This document shows, one piece after another, positions 8,067-16,387 of a stretch of 64,000 nt of DNA; position 1 is the stretch's first letter, and the number at the start of each line of letters is the position of its first letter. The notes beneath the pieces were generated by a model that worked only from the letters and a program-made list of their open reading frames with translations, had not been told where the DNA came from and did no database searches. Origin of the DNA: Azospirillum melinis (lineage in GTDB: Bacteria > Pseudomonadota > Alphaproteobacteria > Azospirillales > Azospirillaceae); assembly GCF_013340935.1 (NCBI RefSeq), contig NZ_WHOS01000017.1, positions 61,563 through 125,562 on the forward strand, written 5' to 3'. Made by a program: the position numbers and the translations under genes.

Positions 8067-9116
8067 TTACCCCCGCCGCAGCCGGTAGCGTGCCAGCAGC
8101 CCGGCGACCAGCATGCAGAGCAGGCTGGTTGCGACCAGGACGTCGGCGATGTAGTTGGGAACCGGCATGGCGCGGCTCATGGCATCGGCGCCGACGAAGA
8201 TGCCGGCGATGAACAGCGCGGCCCCGACGACCCCGATGGGATGCAGCTGTGCCAGCATGGCGACGACGATGCCGCTGTAGCCGAAGCCCGGCGACAGGTC
8301 GAGCGTCAGATAGCCTTTCAGCCCGCAGACCTCCGCCGCCCCGGCCAGCCCGGCGAGCCCGCCCGACAGCAGGGCGGTGCGCAGCATGACCCGCGTCACC
8401 GGCATGCCGGCGAAGGCGGCGGCGCGCGGGTTGGCGCCGACCGCCCGGTTCTCGTAGCCCCAGATGGTGCGGGTGTCGATCAGCCACAGCAGGACTGACA
8501 GGCCGAGCGCGATGGCGAGCCCGGCATGCAGACGGGTGCGCGCCACCAGCTTGGGCAGTTCCGCCGCCTCGACCACGGGGGCCGACTGCGGCCAGCCCAT
8601 GCCCATAGGATCCTTCAAGGCCCCTTCCAGCAGCAGCGACACCAGCAGCAGGACGACAAAGTTCAGCAGCAGGGTTGTCACCACCTCGTCGACGCCGAAG
8701 CGGACCTTCAGCACGGCGGGGCCGAGCAGGGTGACGCCGCCGGCAGCCATGCCGGCGATCATCACCGCCGGGATCAGCGCCCAGGCCGGCAGGTCGAGCA
8801 TGCCGCCGCCGACCACCACGGCGGCCAGCGCGCCCATGTAGAGCTGCCCCTCCGCCCCGATGTTCCACAGCTTGGCGCGGAAGGCGACGGCGGCGGCCAG
8901 CCCGGTCAGGATCAGCGGGGTGGCGCGGGTCAGCGTCTCGGTCAGGGCGAAGCGGGAGCCGATGGCACCTTCGAACAGCAGGCCGTAGGCGCGCAGTACC
9001 GGCGCGCCGGTCCAGGCGACCAGCAGGGCGCAGAGCGCCAGCGCCGCCACGACGGCGCCCACCGGCGCCAGCAGCCGCAGGGCGAGCGGGGTATCGGTGC
9101 GCGGTTCAAGCCGCAT
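8067..9116 (-). CDS. Nucleoside/nucleobase ABC transporter permease (longer partner)
   Basis: A 349-residue membrane protein of the YufP/NupP type. Seen: TRATPLILTGLAAAVAFRAKLWNIGAEGQLYMG, split here as the family start TPLILTGLAAAVAFRAKLWN plus IGAEGQ, and GANPRAAAFAGMPVTR as the ATPase-coupling loop. Its start overlaps the end of the ATPase gene by 11 bp, so the two are translationally linked. Together with the short permease it should form the membrane channel of the importer. Confidence 0.9.
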   Translation of the reverse strand: MRLEPRTDTPLALRLLAPVGAVVAALALCALLVAWTGAPVLRAYGLLFEGAIGSRFALTETLTRATPLILTGLAAAVAFRAKLWNIGAEGQLYMGALAAVVVGGGMLDLPAWALIPAVMIAGMAAGGVTLLGPAVLKVRFGVDEVVTTLLLNFVVLLLVSLLLEGALKDPMGMGWPQSAPVVEAAELPKLVARTRLHAGLAIALGLSVLLWLIDTRTIWGYENRAVGANPRAAAFAGMPVTRVMLRTALLSGGLAGLAGAAEVCGLKGYLTLDLSPGFGYSGIVVAMLAQLHPIGVVGAALFIAGIFVGADAMSRAMPVPNYIADVLVATSLLCMLVAGLLARYRLRRG

Positions 9117-10695
9117 GAACGGTCTCCGGCAGGATGTCGCGCAGGATGTCCCAATGCCCGGCCATCAGCAGGCCGAGCTGGCTGACCGACACCCGGTCAT
9201 GCGGCAGCAGCGGGGTGAGGCGCCCGTGATAGGCGACGGTGACGCAGTCGGCCAGCGCCAGGATCTCGTCCAGATCCTCGGAGATCAGCAGGATGCCGGC
9301 CCCGGCGGCGCGGGCGTCGAGCAGCCGGCTGTGGACGTAGGACACCGCACCGATGTCGAGCCCGCGCGTCGGCTGGCTCGCCAGGATCAGGTCCGGCCCA
9401 TGGGCCAGCGTGCGGCCCAGGATCAGCTTCTGCATGTTGCCGCCCGACAGCAGCTGCGTGCGGGCATCCGGACCGGGGCAACGGACGTCGAACTCCTCAA
9501 TCACCTCGCGGGCGTAGGCCCGCGCCGCGCTGCGCCGCAGCACGCCGAGGCGGGAGAAGGATGAGTCGCGATAGCGCTCGGCGATCAGGTTTTCCCACAC
9601 CGCCATGGTGCCGACCAGACCGGCGCTGTGCCGGTCCTCCGGGATGCGGGCGACGCCGCGCCGGACCATGTCGGCGGGGTCGCCATGCTCCACCACGCTG
9701 CCCTTCAGGGACAGCCGGCCGGAGTCGGGGCGGATCAGGCCGCTGACCAGCTCGGCCAGCGCCGTCTGGCCGTTGCCGGACACACCAGCGATGCCGACCA
9801 CCTGATGGCGGCACACCGTCAGGTCGACCCTGTCCAGCAGCGGGCGGCCATGGCCCGAAGCGACGGTGACGCCGGCCAACTCCAGCACCGGTTCGCCGGG
9901 GCTGAGCGGGGCGGGGGCCGGCGGCTTGACGCTGCGGCCGACCATCAGCTCGGCCAGCTTGGCGCGGTCGGTGGAGGCGGTGGCGTGGGTGGCGACCAGC
10001 TTGCCGGCGCGCAGCACGGCGACGGTGTCGCTGGCGGCGAAGACCTCGTTCATCTTGTGGCTGATGAAGACGACGGCGAGCCCGTCGGCGGTCAGCCGGC
10101 GCAGCGTCTCGAACAGCCCGGCCGATTCCTGCGGCGTCAGCACCGCGGTCGGTTCGTCCAGGATCAGGATGCGGGCGTCGCGGTAGAGTGCCTTCAGGAT
10201 TTCCGCCCGCTGGCGCTCGCCGACCGACAGCTCGCCGACCGGCGCGTCCGGCCGCACCTCCAGCCCGAAGCGCTGGGACAGGTCGAGCAGACGGCGGCGG
10301 GCGGCGCCCCGGTCGGAGCGCCAGCGCCACAGCAATTCGGTGCCGACGGCGATGTTGTCCAGCACCGACAGGTTGTCCGCCAGCGTGAAATGCTGGTGGA
10401 CCATGCCTATGCCGGCCTCCAGCGCCGCGCGGGGAGACCCCGGCGGCAGCGGGCGCCCGAACGCCTCGATGGTGCCCTCGTCGGCGACGTAATGGCCGAA
10501 GAGGATGTTCATCAGGGTCGTCTTGCCGGCGCCGTTCTCGCCAAGCAGGGCCAGCACCTCGCCGGCGTGGAGCGTCAGCGAGATGTTGTCGTTGGCGAGC
10601 AGCGGACCGAACCGCTTGGAAATGCCGGCGAGCCGGAGGACGACCTCCGGCCCGCCTTTTACGGGTGATGACATTGCGGATACGCCGGGCGTCAC
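9106..10695 (-). CDS. Nucleoside ABC transporter ATP-binding protein (two ABC domains)
   Basis: About 529 residues with two fused ABC domains, as in YufO/RbsA-type sugar and nucleoside importers. First domain: Walker A LLGENGAGKTTL, signature LSVGERQR, Walker B ILILDEPTAVL. Second domain: degenerate P-loop GVSGNGQTALAE and signature LLSGGNMQKLILGR, the usual asymmetry of this family. The frame opens with GTG at 10695, overlapping the bmpA stop as GTGA; an internal ATG at 10674 is the alternative start, and neither has a clear Shine-Dalgarno sequence. Confidence 0.93.
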   Translation of the reverse strand: MTPGVSAMSSPVKGGPEVVLRLAGISKRFGPLLANDNISLTLHAGEVLALLGENGAGKTTLMNILFGHYVADEGTIEAFGRPLPPGSPRAALEAGIGMVHQHFTLADNLSVLDNIAVGTELLWRWRSDRGAARRRLLDLSQRFGLEVRPDAPVGELSVGERQRAEILKALYRDARILILDEPTAVLTPQESAGLFETLRRLTADGLAVVFISHKMNEVFAASDTVAVLRAGKLVATHATASTDRAKLAELMVGRSVKPPAPAPLSPGEPVLELAGVTVASGHGRPLLDRVDLTVCRHQVVGIAGVSGNGQTALAELVSGLIRPDSGRLSLKGSVVEHGDPADMVRRGVARIPEDRHSAGLVGTMAVWENLIAERYRDSSFSRLGVLRRSAARAYAREVIEEFDVRCPGPDARTQLLSGGNMQKLILGRTLAHGPDLILASQPTRGLDIGAVSYVHSRLLDARAAGAGILLISEDLDEILALADCVTVAYHGRLTPLLPHDRVSVSQLGLLMAGHWDILRDILPETVHAA

Positions 10696-11750
10696 ATCGT
10701 CGACTTCGGCTCGGCGTCGTTGACCTTCACGGTGAACTTGCCGTCGCGGATCTGCTGCTCGCGCTCCTTCACCTTCGCCTTGATGGCATCGGGGACCTTC
10801 GACTCGAAGGTGCCGAGCGGCGCCAAGCTGGAGCCCTTGTGTGCCATCATGCTGTAGGGGCCGTAATCCTCGGCCTTGTAGCTGCCGGCCTTCACCGCGG
10901 CGATGGCGCGCTCCACCGAAGGCTCCATGTGCCAGAGGGCGCTGGCGACGACGGTGTCCGGATATTGCGGCTGGGTGTCGATGACGTTGCCGATGGCGAG
11001 GACCTTGCGCTCCTTGGCGGCATCCGACACGCCGAAGCGCTCGGCGTACATCACGTCGGCGCCGCGGTCGATCATGGCGAAGGCGGCTTCCTTGGCCTTG
11101 GGTGGGTCGAACCAGGAGCCGATAAAGCTGACCGAGAACTTGACCTGCGGGTTGACCTCCTTGGCGCCTTCCATGAAGGCGTTCATCAGGCGGTTCACTT
11201 CGGGGATCGGGTAGCCGCCGACCATGCCGATGACGTTCGACTTGGTCATGCCGCCGGCGACCATGCCGGACAGGTAGGCCGGCTCCTGGATGTAATTGTC
11301 GAAGACCGAGAAGTTGGGTTCTTGCGGCTTGAAGCTGGAACCCATGACGAAGGCGGTCTTCGGGTAGTCCTTGGCGACGGCGCGGGCGGCGCGCTCCACC
11401 CCGAACACCTCGCCGAAGACCAGTTGCTGGCCGGTCTCGGCATACTGGCGCATCACGCGCTCATAATCGGTGTTGGCGACCGACTCGGCCCAGACATACT
11501 CGATGTCGCCGCGGTCGGCGGCGGCTTTCAGCGCGACATGGATGCGGCTGACCCACTGCTGCTCGATCGGCACGGTATAGATGCCGGCGACCTTAACCTT
11601 GCCGTCCGCGAATGCCGGCAGGGCGCCGCCGGCCGCCGCCGCGAAGGCAACTGCGGCGACGCCGCACAGCACCGCACGGCGCGTCATACCCCCAGCCGCC
11701 TTCCCAAAGACGTTCATCGCCCGATCCCCCATCCCCCGAACCGACATCAT
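10692..11750 (-). CDS. BmpA-family substrate-binding protein
   Basis: A 352-residue periplasmic binding protein of the BMP/PnrA family, which bind nucleosides. A signal peptide (VAAVAFAAAAGGALPAFA) ends near residue 48 and is preceded by an arginine pair (TRR), so Tat export is possible but not clear. Conserved features: KVAGIYTVPIEQQWVSRIH, VFGEVFGVERAARAV and IGMVGGYPIPEVNRLMNAF. The start at 11750 has AAGGGG 5 nt upstream. It heads the operon bmpA-ATPase-permease-permease-deaminase. Confidence 0.92.
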   Translation of the reverse strand: MMSVRGMGDRAMNVFGKAAGGMTRRAVLCGVAAVAFAAAAGGALPAFADGKVKVAGIYTVPIEQQWVSRIHVALKAAADRGDIEYVWAESVANTDYERVMRQYAETGQQLVFGEVFGVERAARAVAKDYPKTAFVMGSSFKPQEPNFSVFDNYIQEPAYLSGMVAGGMTKSNVIGMVGGYPIPEVNRLMNAFMEGAKEVNPQVKFSVSFIGSWFDPPKAKEAAFAMIDRGADVMYAERFGVSDAAKERKVLAIGNVIDTQPQYPDTVVASALWHMEPSVERAIAAVKAGSYKAEDYGPYSMMAHKGSSLAPLGTFESKVPDAIKAKVKEREQQIRDGKFTVKVNDAEPKSTM

Positions 11751-11770
11751 GAGTCCCCTTCGTCGCTGAG

Positions 11771-11793
11771 TATCGTTGGTCGCGTATCGTTGG
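11771..11793. repeat. Direct repeat upstream of bmpA, possible operator
   Basis: TATCGTTGG occurs at 11771-11779 and again at 11785-11793 (CCAACGATA read toward bmpA), 14 bp apart, 20-45 bp before the bmpA start. The spacing suggests a tandem protein-binding site; no regulator gene is adjacent in this operon. Confidence 0.4.
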
Positions 11794-12004
11794 CCGTCGT
11801 CACCGGCGGCGGTATGGCCGAGCCGCCGGAGTCATGAATACTCGGGAATGTGCCCGTAAATCCATGGACCCGTGCGGCCGCAATTTCGAATGCAACGGAA
11901 ATGCCATCGACCGGAAGCGCTGCCCATCTCGCAGGCAGAAACCCCCGGCTGTTCAGAATGCTGGCATGTGATTGAATAAAGGGCAATTCTTCCTGACGGT
12001 CCGG
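11794..12004. other. Intergenic region upstream of bmpA
   Basis: About 210 bp between the repeat and the DUF2256 gene, whose transcripts run the same way. No hairpin with a T-run and no known riboswitch core could be recognised. The less GC-rich stretch 11945-11990 is the most likely place for the bmpA promoter. Confidence 0.3.
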
Positions 12005-12184
12005 TCAGGATCGCGGCGTGTCGCTCTCCCGCTTCCCCTCGCGCTTGCGGGCGTCTCCGCGGCAGCGGTCGGAGCAGTATTTCACCTCGTCCCACACCCG
12101 CTCCCACTTTTTCCGCCAAGTGAAAGGGCGGTTGCAGACCGGGCAGGTCTTGGTCGGCAGGTCGGCTTTCTTCACGCCCTTCAT
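12005..12184 (-). CDS. DUF2256 domain protein (59 aa)
   Basis: A very small basic protein beginning [20 protein letters not shown]. It has a treble-clef-like zinc motif: CPVC near residue 14 and YCSDRC near residue 41, with the highly conserved [16 protein letters not shown] between. This is the full DUF2256 family, usually 50-60 residues and often annotated as hypothetical or found beside cryptochrome/photolyase genes. Its ATG (12184) overlaps the iclR stop as ATGA, so it is co-translated with the regulator. Function unknown; zinc binding is inferred from the four cysteines. Confidence 0.9.
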   Translation of the reverse strand: MKGVKKADLPTKTCPVCNRPFTWRKKWERVWDEVKYCSDRCRGDARKREGKRESDTPRS

Positions 12185-13068
12185 GCCGGGCCGCCTCCCA
12201 GAATCGCGGCGGGACGGCGCAGAACGGGGTCGAAGGGGTTCAACTGGCGGCTGATCGCGGCGGATTCGCGTTTCAGGATGTCGACCACCACCGGCAGTCG
12301 TTCCTCGTTCAGACGCTCGCTGATCGTGCCGACGCTGAGCGCCGCCACGGCATAGCCGTCGCGATCCAGCACCGGAACCGCCACGCCCGACATGCCCGGC
12401 AGCAGGCCGGTGGACCGGCTGGCATAGCCGAAATCGCGCACCCGCGCGATTTCCGTGCGCAGATAGACCTCGTCGATGATGCCGACGCCCTGCATGCGCG
12501 GAAGATTGAAGCGGATGACCTCCTCGCGCTCCTCCGCATGCAGGAAGGCCATGATGGCGAGGCTGCCCTGGCCGACGCCCAGCGTCACCCGGCCGCCGAT
12601 GTCGCCGGTGAAGGAGCGGATGGGGAAGGGCCCCTCGCTGCGGTCCAGGCAGACCGCATCGAAGCCGCTGCGCACCAGCAGGAAAATGGTGTCGCGCAGC
12701 GTCGCCGACAGGCGCAGCAGGATCGGCCGGCAGATGTCGCGCAGGTTGTTCGGATTGCCGGCCTGTGCCGCGAGCCCGAACAGGTCGATGCCCAGCCGGT
12801 AGCGCTTGGTCGCCTTGTCCGCCTCAGCCATCCCCTCTTCGACCAGGATCTTCAGCAGGCGGTGGACGGTCGGGGGGGTGAGGTCGAGCGCGCGGGAGAT
12901 GTCGGTCAGCCGGGCCCCCGCCTCGTTGGAAGACGCCAGCAGGCGCAGGATCGCCAGCCCGCGCTGCAGGCTGGACTTGCTGCCCGCCTCGTCAGTGCCG
13001 GCGTTTTCGGGGCCGGCGCTCTCGACACCCGCACTCCCTTTTGCCCTGCGGCGGAGGTCGGCGCTCAT
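12181..13068 (-). CDS. IclR-family transcriptional regulator
   Basis: A 295-residue regulator from the ATG at 13068, which has GGAG 7 nt upstream; an earlier in-frame start at 13110 is less likely. After a ~30-residue Ala/Gly/Glu-rich leader there is a winged helix ([19 protein letters not shown], then [16 protein letters not shown]) and the IclR effector domain ([39 protein letters not shown]). It is divergent from the transporter-dehydrogenase operon and most probably controls it, with a substrate or product of that pathway as effector (inference from position). Confidence 0.93.
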   Translation of the reverse strand: MSADLRRRAKGSAGVESAGPENAGTDEAGSKSSLQRGLAILRLLASSNEAGARLTDISRALDLTPPTVHRLLKILVEEGMAEADKATKRYRLGIDLFGLAAQAGNPNNLRDICRPILLRLSATLRDTIFLLVRSGFDAVCLDRSEGPFPIRSFTGDIGGRVTLGVGQGSLAIMAFLHAEEREEVIRFNLPRMQGVGIIDEVYLRTEIARVRDFGYASRSTGLLPGMSGVAVPVLDRDGYAVAALSVGTISERLNEERLPVVVDILKRESAAISRQLNPFDPVLRRPAAILGGGPA

Positions 13069-13113
13069 GTTGGGCTCCGTTCTGAAAATCGGTGATGTTG
13101 GTTGCCCCATCTA

Positions 13114-13128
13114 TTCCGTATATCGGAA
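13114..13128. promoter_or_regulatory. Palindrome in the iclR/transporter divergent region, candidate IclR operator
   Basis: TTCCGTATATCGGAA, arms TTCCG/CGGAA around TATAT. It lies 46 bp upstream of iclR and ~130 bp upstream of the transport operon. A second perfect palindrome, TTTTGCAAAA, lies at 13131-13140. The position and shape fit an IclR dimer site. Confidence 0.55.
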
Positions 13129-13257
13129 GCTTTTGCAAAATCTTTTCTGTTGGTGGAAAAAGCGGATTGACGCGACCGGGGGTGCGGCGGAACCATCGGG
13201 GCAACAGGTGAGGCCCGGAGACCGAGGCCAATTGTCGCAAGAGGGAGAATTCCCCCC

Positions 13258-14352
13258 GTGTCGTTCCTCGAATTGAAAAACATCACCAAGCGTTACGGCC
13301 CGATGACCGCGGTCGGCGACGTCTCGCTGTCGGTGGAGAAGGGCGAGTTCGTCTCCCTGCTCGGGCCTTCGGGCTGCGGCAAGACCACGACCCTTCAGAT
13401 GATCGCCGGTTTCGTCGAACCGTCGGCCGGCACCATCCGGCTGGACGGACGCGACATCACGCGGGCCAAAGCGAACAGCCGCGGGCTGGGCATCGTGTTC
13501 CAGAGCTACGCGCTGTTCCCGCACATGACCGTGTTCGACAATGTCAGCTTCGGCCTGGAGATGCAGCGCGTGCCCAAGGGCGAGCGCAAGCCGCGGGTGG
13601 AAGAGGCGCTGTCGCTGGTCCACCTCGCCCCCTATGCCAAGCGCTACCCGCGCGAATTGTCGGGCGGCCAGCGGCAGCGCGTGGCGCTGGCGCGCGCGCT
13701 TGTCATCCGCCCGCCGGTCCTGCTGCTGGACGAGCCGCTGTCGAACCTTGACGCCAAGCTGCGCGAGGCGATGCAGTTCGAGCTGCGCGAGATTCAGCGC
13801 AAGGTCGGCACCACCACCGTCATGGTCACCCACGACCAGGCGGAAGCCTTTTCGATCAGCGACCGCGTCGTGGTGATGGAGGCCGGGCGCATCACCCAGA
13901 TCGACCAGCCCTACCGCATCTACGAGCATCCGGAGACGGAGTTCATCTCCCGCTTCGTCGGCAAGACCAACCTGCTGCCGGGCAAGGTCGCGACCGCGAC
14001 CGGCGCCGGCGCCACGGTGTCGCTGGCCGGCATCGCCGTTCCGGTGGAAACCGCCGGCCTGTCGGTGGGCGAGACGGTGACGCTGTGCATCCGGCCGGAA
14101 AAGTTGCACCTGACCGCGCCGTCGGGCGGGCTGCTGACCGGCCGCGTCGCCGACCGCTTCTTCCTGGGCAGCCAGTGGCTCTATCACATCGACGGGCCGC
14201 TCGGCACGCTGATGGTGGTGACGCCGAACGACGGGTCCACCCCGGCGGAGCAGGGGGCCCCGGTTGGGCTGGAATGGTCGCCGTCGGTCGTCCGCGTCCA
14301 TCGCGGCGCCATGGCGGAAGCACCGGACGTTGCCCTCGAGGTGACGGGATGA
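13258..14352 (+). CDS. ABC transporter ATP-binding protein (spermidine/putrescine-type)
   Basis: A 364-residue ATPase. Walker A GPSGCGKTTT (~residue 37), Q-loop VFQSYALFPHMTVFDN, signature ELSGGQRQRVALARAL, Walker B VLLLDEPLSNLD and H-loop VTHDQAEAF are all present, followed by a TOBE domain (~270-355). This is the PotA/PhnT/FbpC group, which serves importers of polyamines, opines, phosphonates or iron. It starts with GTG, with GAGGGAG ~9 nt upstream. Its stop overlaps the next permease as ATGA. Confidence 0.93.
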   Translation: MSFLELKNITKRYGPMTAVGDVSLSVEKGEFVSLLGPSGCGKTTTLQMIAGFVEPSAGTIRLDGRDITRAKANSRGLGIVFQSYALFPHMTVFDNVSFGLEMQRVPKGERKPRVEEALSLVHLAPYAKRYPRELSGGQRQRVALARALVIRPPVLLLDEPLSNLDAKLREAMQFELREIQRKVGTTTVMVTHDQAEAFSISDRVVVMEAGRITQIDQPYRIYEHPETEFISRFVGKTNLLPGKVATATGAGATVSLAGIAVPVETAGLSVGETVTLCIRPEKLHLTAPSGGLLTGRVADRFFLGSQWLYHIDGPLGTLMVVTPNDGSTPAEQGAPVGLEWSPSVVRVHRGAMAEAPDVALEVTG

Positions 14353-15254
14353 GCACCACCCTTCCCGACGCCGCCCCGGCCTCGCCGGGCGGGGAGACGC
14401 CTGAGCGGCGCTTTCCCTCCGCCCCGCTGTTCCTGTCGGGGCCGGCCGCCCTGCTGTTCGCGGCACTGGTGCTGACACCGCTGTTCCTGACGGCGCTCCT
14501 GTCCTTCAACCAGTTCGACTATGCGACCGGGCGCACCGGCGGCTTCACGCTGGAGCATTATCTGGCGGTGGTGACCGACGAGTATTACCTAGAGATCTTC
14601 CTGCGCACCTTCCGGATCTCGGCGCTGGCAACCGCCATCTGCGTGGTGATCGGCGTGCCGGAAGCCTACATCCTCAGCCGGATGAGCAACCCCTGGCGGT
14701 CGATCTTCCTGCTGGTGATCCTGGCGCCGCTGCTGGTGTCGGTCGTCGTCCGCGCCTTCGGCTGGAGCATGCTGCTGGGTCCGGAAGGGCCGGTGAACGG
14801 GGCGCTGATCGCGCTCGGCATCGGGCGGATGAAGCTGCTCTACAGCGAGGGCACCGTGGTGGTGGCGCTGGTCCACGTCATGCTGCCATTCATGGTCATC
14901 CCGGTCTGGACCTCCTTGCAGAAGCTGGACCCGGCGGTGGAGCAGGCCGCACTCTCCTTCGGCGCCTCGCGCGCCACGGCCATCGTCCGCGTTGTGGCGC
15001 CGCAGATCCTGCCCGGCATCCTGTCGGGAAGCCTGATCGTCTTCGGCCTCAGCGCCAGCGCCTTCGCCATCCCCGGCCTGCTCGGCGGGCGGCGGCTGAA
15101 GATGGTCGCGACCGTGGTCTACGACCAGTATCTCAGCGACCTGAACTGGCCGATGGGGGCCGCGGTCGCCGTCATCCTGCTCGCCGCCAACCTGATCATC
15201 ATGCTGACCTACCACCGCATGGTGGAAGGCCATTACCGCCGCCGGCTGGGGTGA
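14349..15254 (+). CDS. ABC transporter permease (PotB-like)
   Basis: A 301-residue permease with about six membrane helices. The start at 14349 overlaps the ATPase stop (ATGA). The EAA coupling loop is EQAALSFGASRATAIVRVVAPQILPG, seen as EQAALSFGASRATAIVRVV near residue 200. It belongs to the group of the first permease of spermidine/putrescine-type importers. Confidence 0.92.
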   Translation: MSTTLPDAAPASPGGETPERRFPSAPLFLSGPAALLFAALVLTPLFLTALLSFNQFDYATGRTGGFTLEHYLAVVTDEYYLEIFLRTFRISALATAICVVIGVPEAYILSRMSNPWRSIFLLVILAPLLVSVVVRAFGWSMLLGPEGPVNGALIALGIGRMKLLYSEGTVVVALVHVMLPFMVIPVWTSLQKLDPAVEQAALSFGASRATAIVRVVAPQILPGILSGSLIVFGLSASAFAIPGLLGGRRLKMVATVVYDQYLSDLNWPMGAAVAVILLAANLIIMLTYHRMVEGHYRRRLG

Positions 15255-15261
15255 AGACGCC

Positions 15262-16056
15262 ATGACCCGCAACGGACCCGTCGCCCTGTTCTTCCACGCC
15301 TTGGTCGTCATCTTCATGCTGGCGCCGCTGGTGATCGTCTGCCTCGTCGCCTTCACACCGGAAAACACGCTGTCGCTGCCGACCAGGGGTTTTTCGCTGC
15401 GCTGGTTCGAGGCGGTGTTCCACCACCCGGACTTCGTCCAGTCCTTCTGGAACAGCCTGTGGCTCGCCGTGCTGTCGGCGACGCTGGCGGTGGCGCTGGC
15501 GGTTCCCGCCTCGCTCGCCATCACGCGCTATGAATTTCCCGGCCGCGGCTTCCTCAATGCGCTGTTCCTGTCGCCGCTGATCATCCCGCATCTGGTGCTG
15601 GGCGTTGCCATGCTGCGGCTGTTCGCCGTCGTCGGCGCCGCGGGCAGCTTTGGCTGGCTGGTGGCGGCGCACATGGTGATCGTCACCCCCTATGTCATGC
15701 GCCTGCTGATCGCCGCCATTTCCGGCTTCGACCGCAGCGTGGAGCAGGCCGCTTTCTCGCTGGGCGCCAGCGAGGCCACCGTGTTCCGCCGCGTCACCCT
15801 GCCGATGATCCTGCCCGGCGTCACCGGCGGCTGGCTGATCGCCTTCATCAACAGCTTCGACGAGTTGACCATGTCCATCTTCATCACCTCGCCGTCCACG
15901 GTGACGCTGCCGGTGCGGATGTACATGTACGCCACCGAATCCATCGACCCGATGATGGCGGCGGTGTCGGCGCTGATCATCGGCATCACCGCGGTCGCCG
16001 TGCTTCTGCTCGACCGTGTCTATGGGTTGGACCGCATCCTGGTCGGCCAGCAATGA
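15262..16056 (+). CDS. ABC transporter permease (PotC-like)
   Basis: A 264-residue permease starting 7 bp after its partner. Its EAA loop is EQAAFSLGASEATVFRRV and LPMILPGVTGGW; the stretch SFDELTMSIFITSPSTVTLP is characteristic of PotC. With the neighbouring permease, ATPase and binding protein it makes a complete importer. Confidence 0.92.
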   Translation: MTRNGPVALFFHALVVIFMLAPLVIVCLVAFTPENTLSLPTRGFSLRWFEAVFHHPDFVQSFWNSLWLAVLSATLAVALAVPASLAITRYEFPGRGFLNALFLSPLIIPHLVLGVAMLRLFAVVGAAGSFGWLVAAHMVIVTPYVMRLLIAAISGFDRSVEQAAFSLGASEATVFRRVTLPMILPGVTGGWLIAFINSFDELTMSIFITSPSTVTLPVRMYMYATESIDPMMAAVSALIIGITAVAVLLLDRVYGLDRILVGQQ

Positions 16057-16096
16057 GCGTCCGCTCCGGCCGTCCTCTCTTCGGAGACCAGTCATC

Positions 16097-16387
16097 ATGG
16101 CTTTGCTGCAGCGTGTGGCCGAACAGGGCCGGCGCGTGGTCCGCTTCACCCTCGATGGGCGTCCGGTGGAGGCGCTCGAGGGCGACACCATCCTGACGGC
16201 CATGCTCACCAACGGCGACCGGCTGCGCCGGACGGAGTTCGCCGACACCCCGCGCGCCGGCTTCTGCATGATGGGCGCCTGCCAGGATTGCTGGGTAAGG
16301 ACAGAGGAGGGCGAGCGGCTGCGCGCCTGCGGCACCTTCATCGCCGACGGCATGCGCCTGCTGAGCAATGGGGAGTGGAATTCGTGA
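16097..16387 (+). CDS. Small [2Fe-2S] subunit of an FAD dehydrogenase
   Basis: A 96-residue ferredoxin-fold protein (Fer2_4). The cluster ligands are CMMGACQDC near residue 56 and a fourth Cys in RLRACGTF. Such gamma subunits occur in HcnA-type cyanide synthases, opine/octopine oxidases and D-hydroxyproline dehydrogenases, passing electrons from the FAD subunits. The stop overlaps the next start (GTGA). The 40-bp gap after the permease is short enough for one transcript. Confidence 0.9.
   Translation: MALLQRVAEQGRRVVRFTLDGRPVEALEGDTILTAMLTNGDRLRRTEFADTPRAGFCMMGACQDCWVRTEEGERLRACGTFIADGMRLLSNGEWNS

Noticed and set aside
7138..8868. Extension of the deaminase frame upstream to 8868 (1003 residues)
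   Set aside because: The upstream part is Arg/Gly/Ala-rich nonsense running through two permease genes; the real protein begins at 7137.
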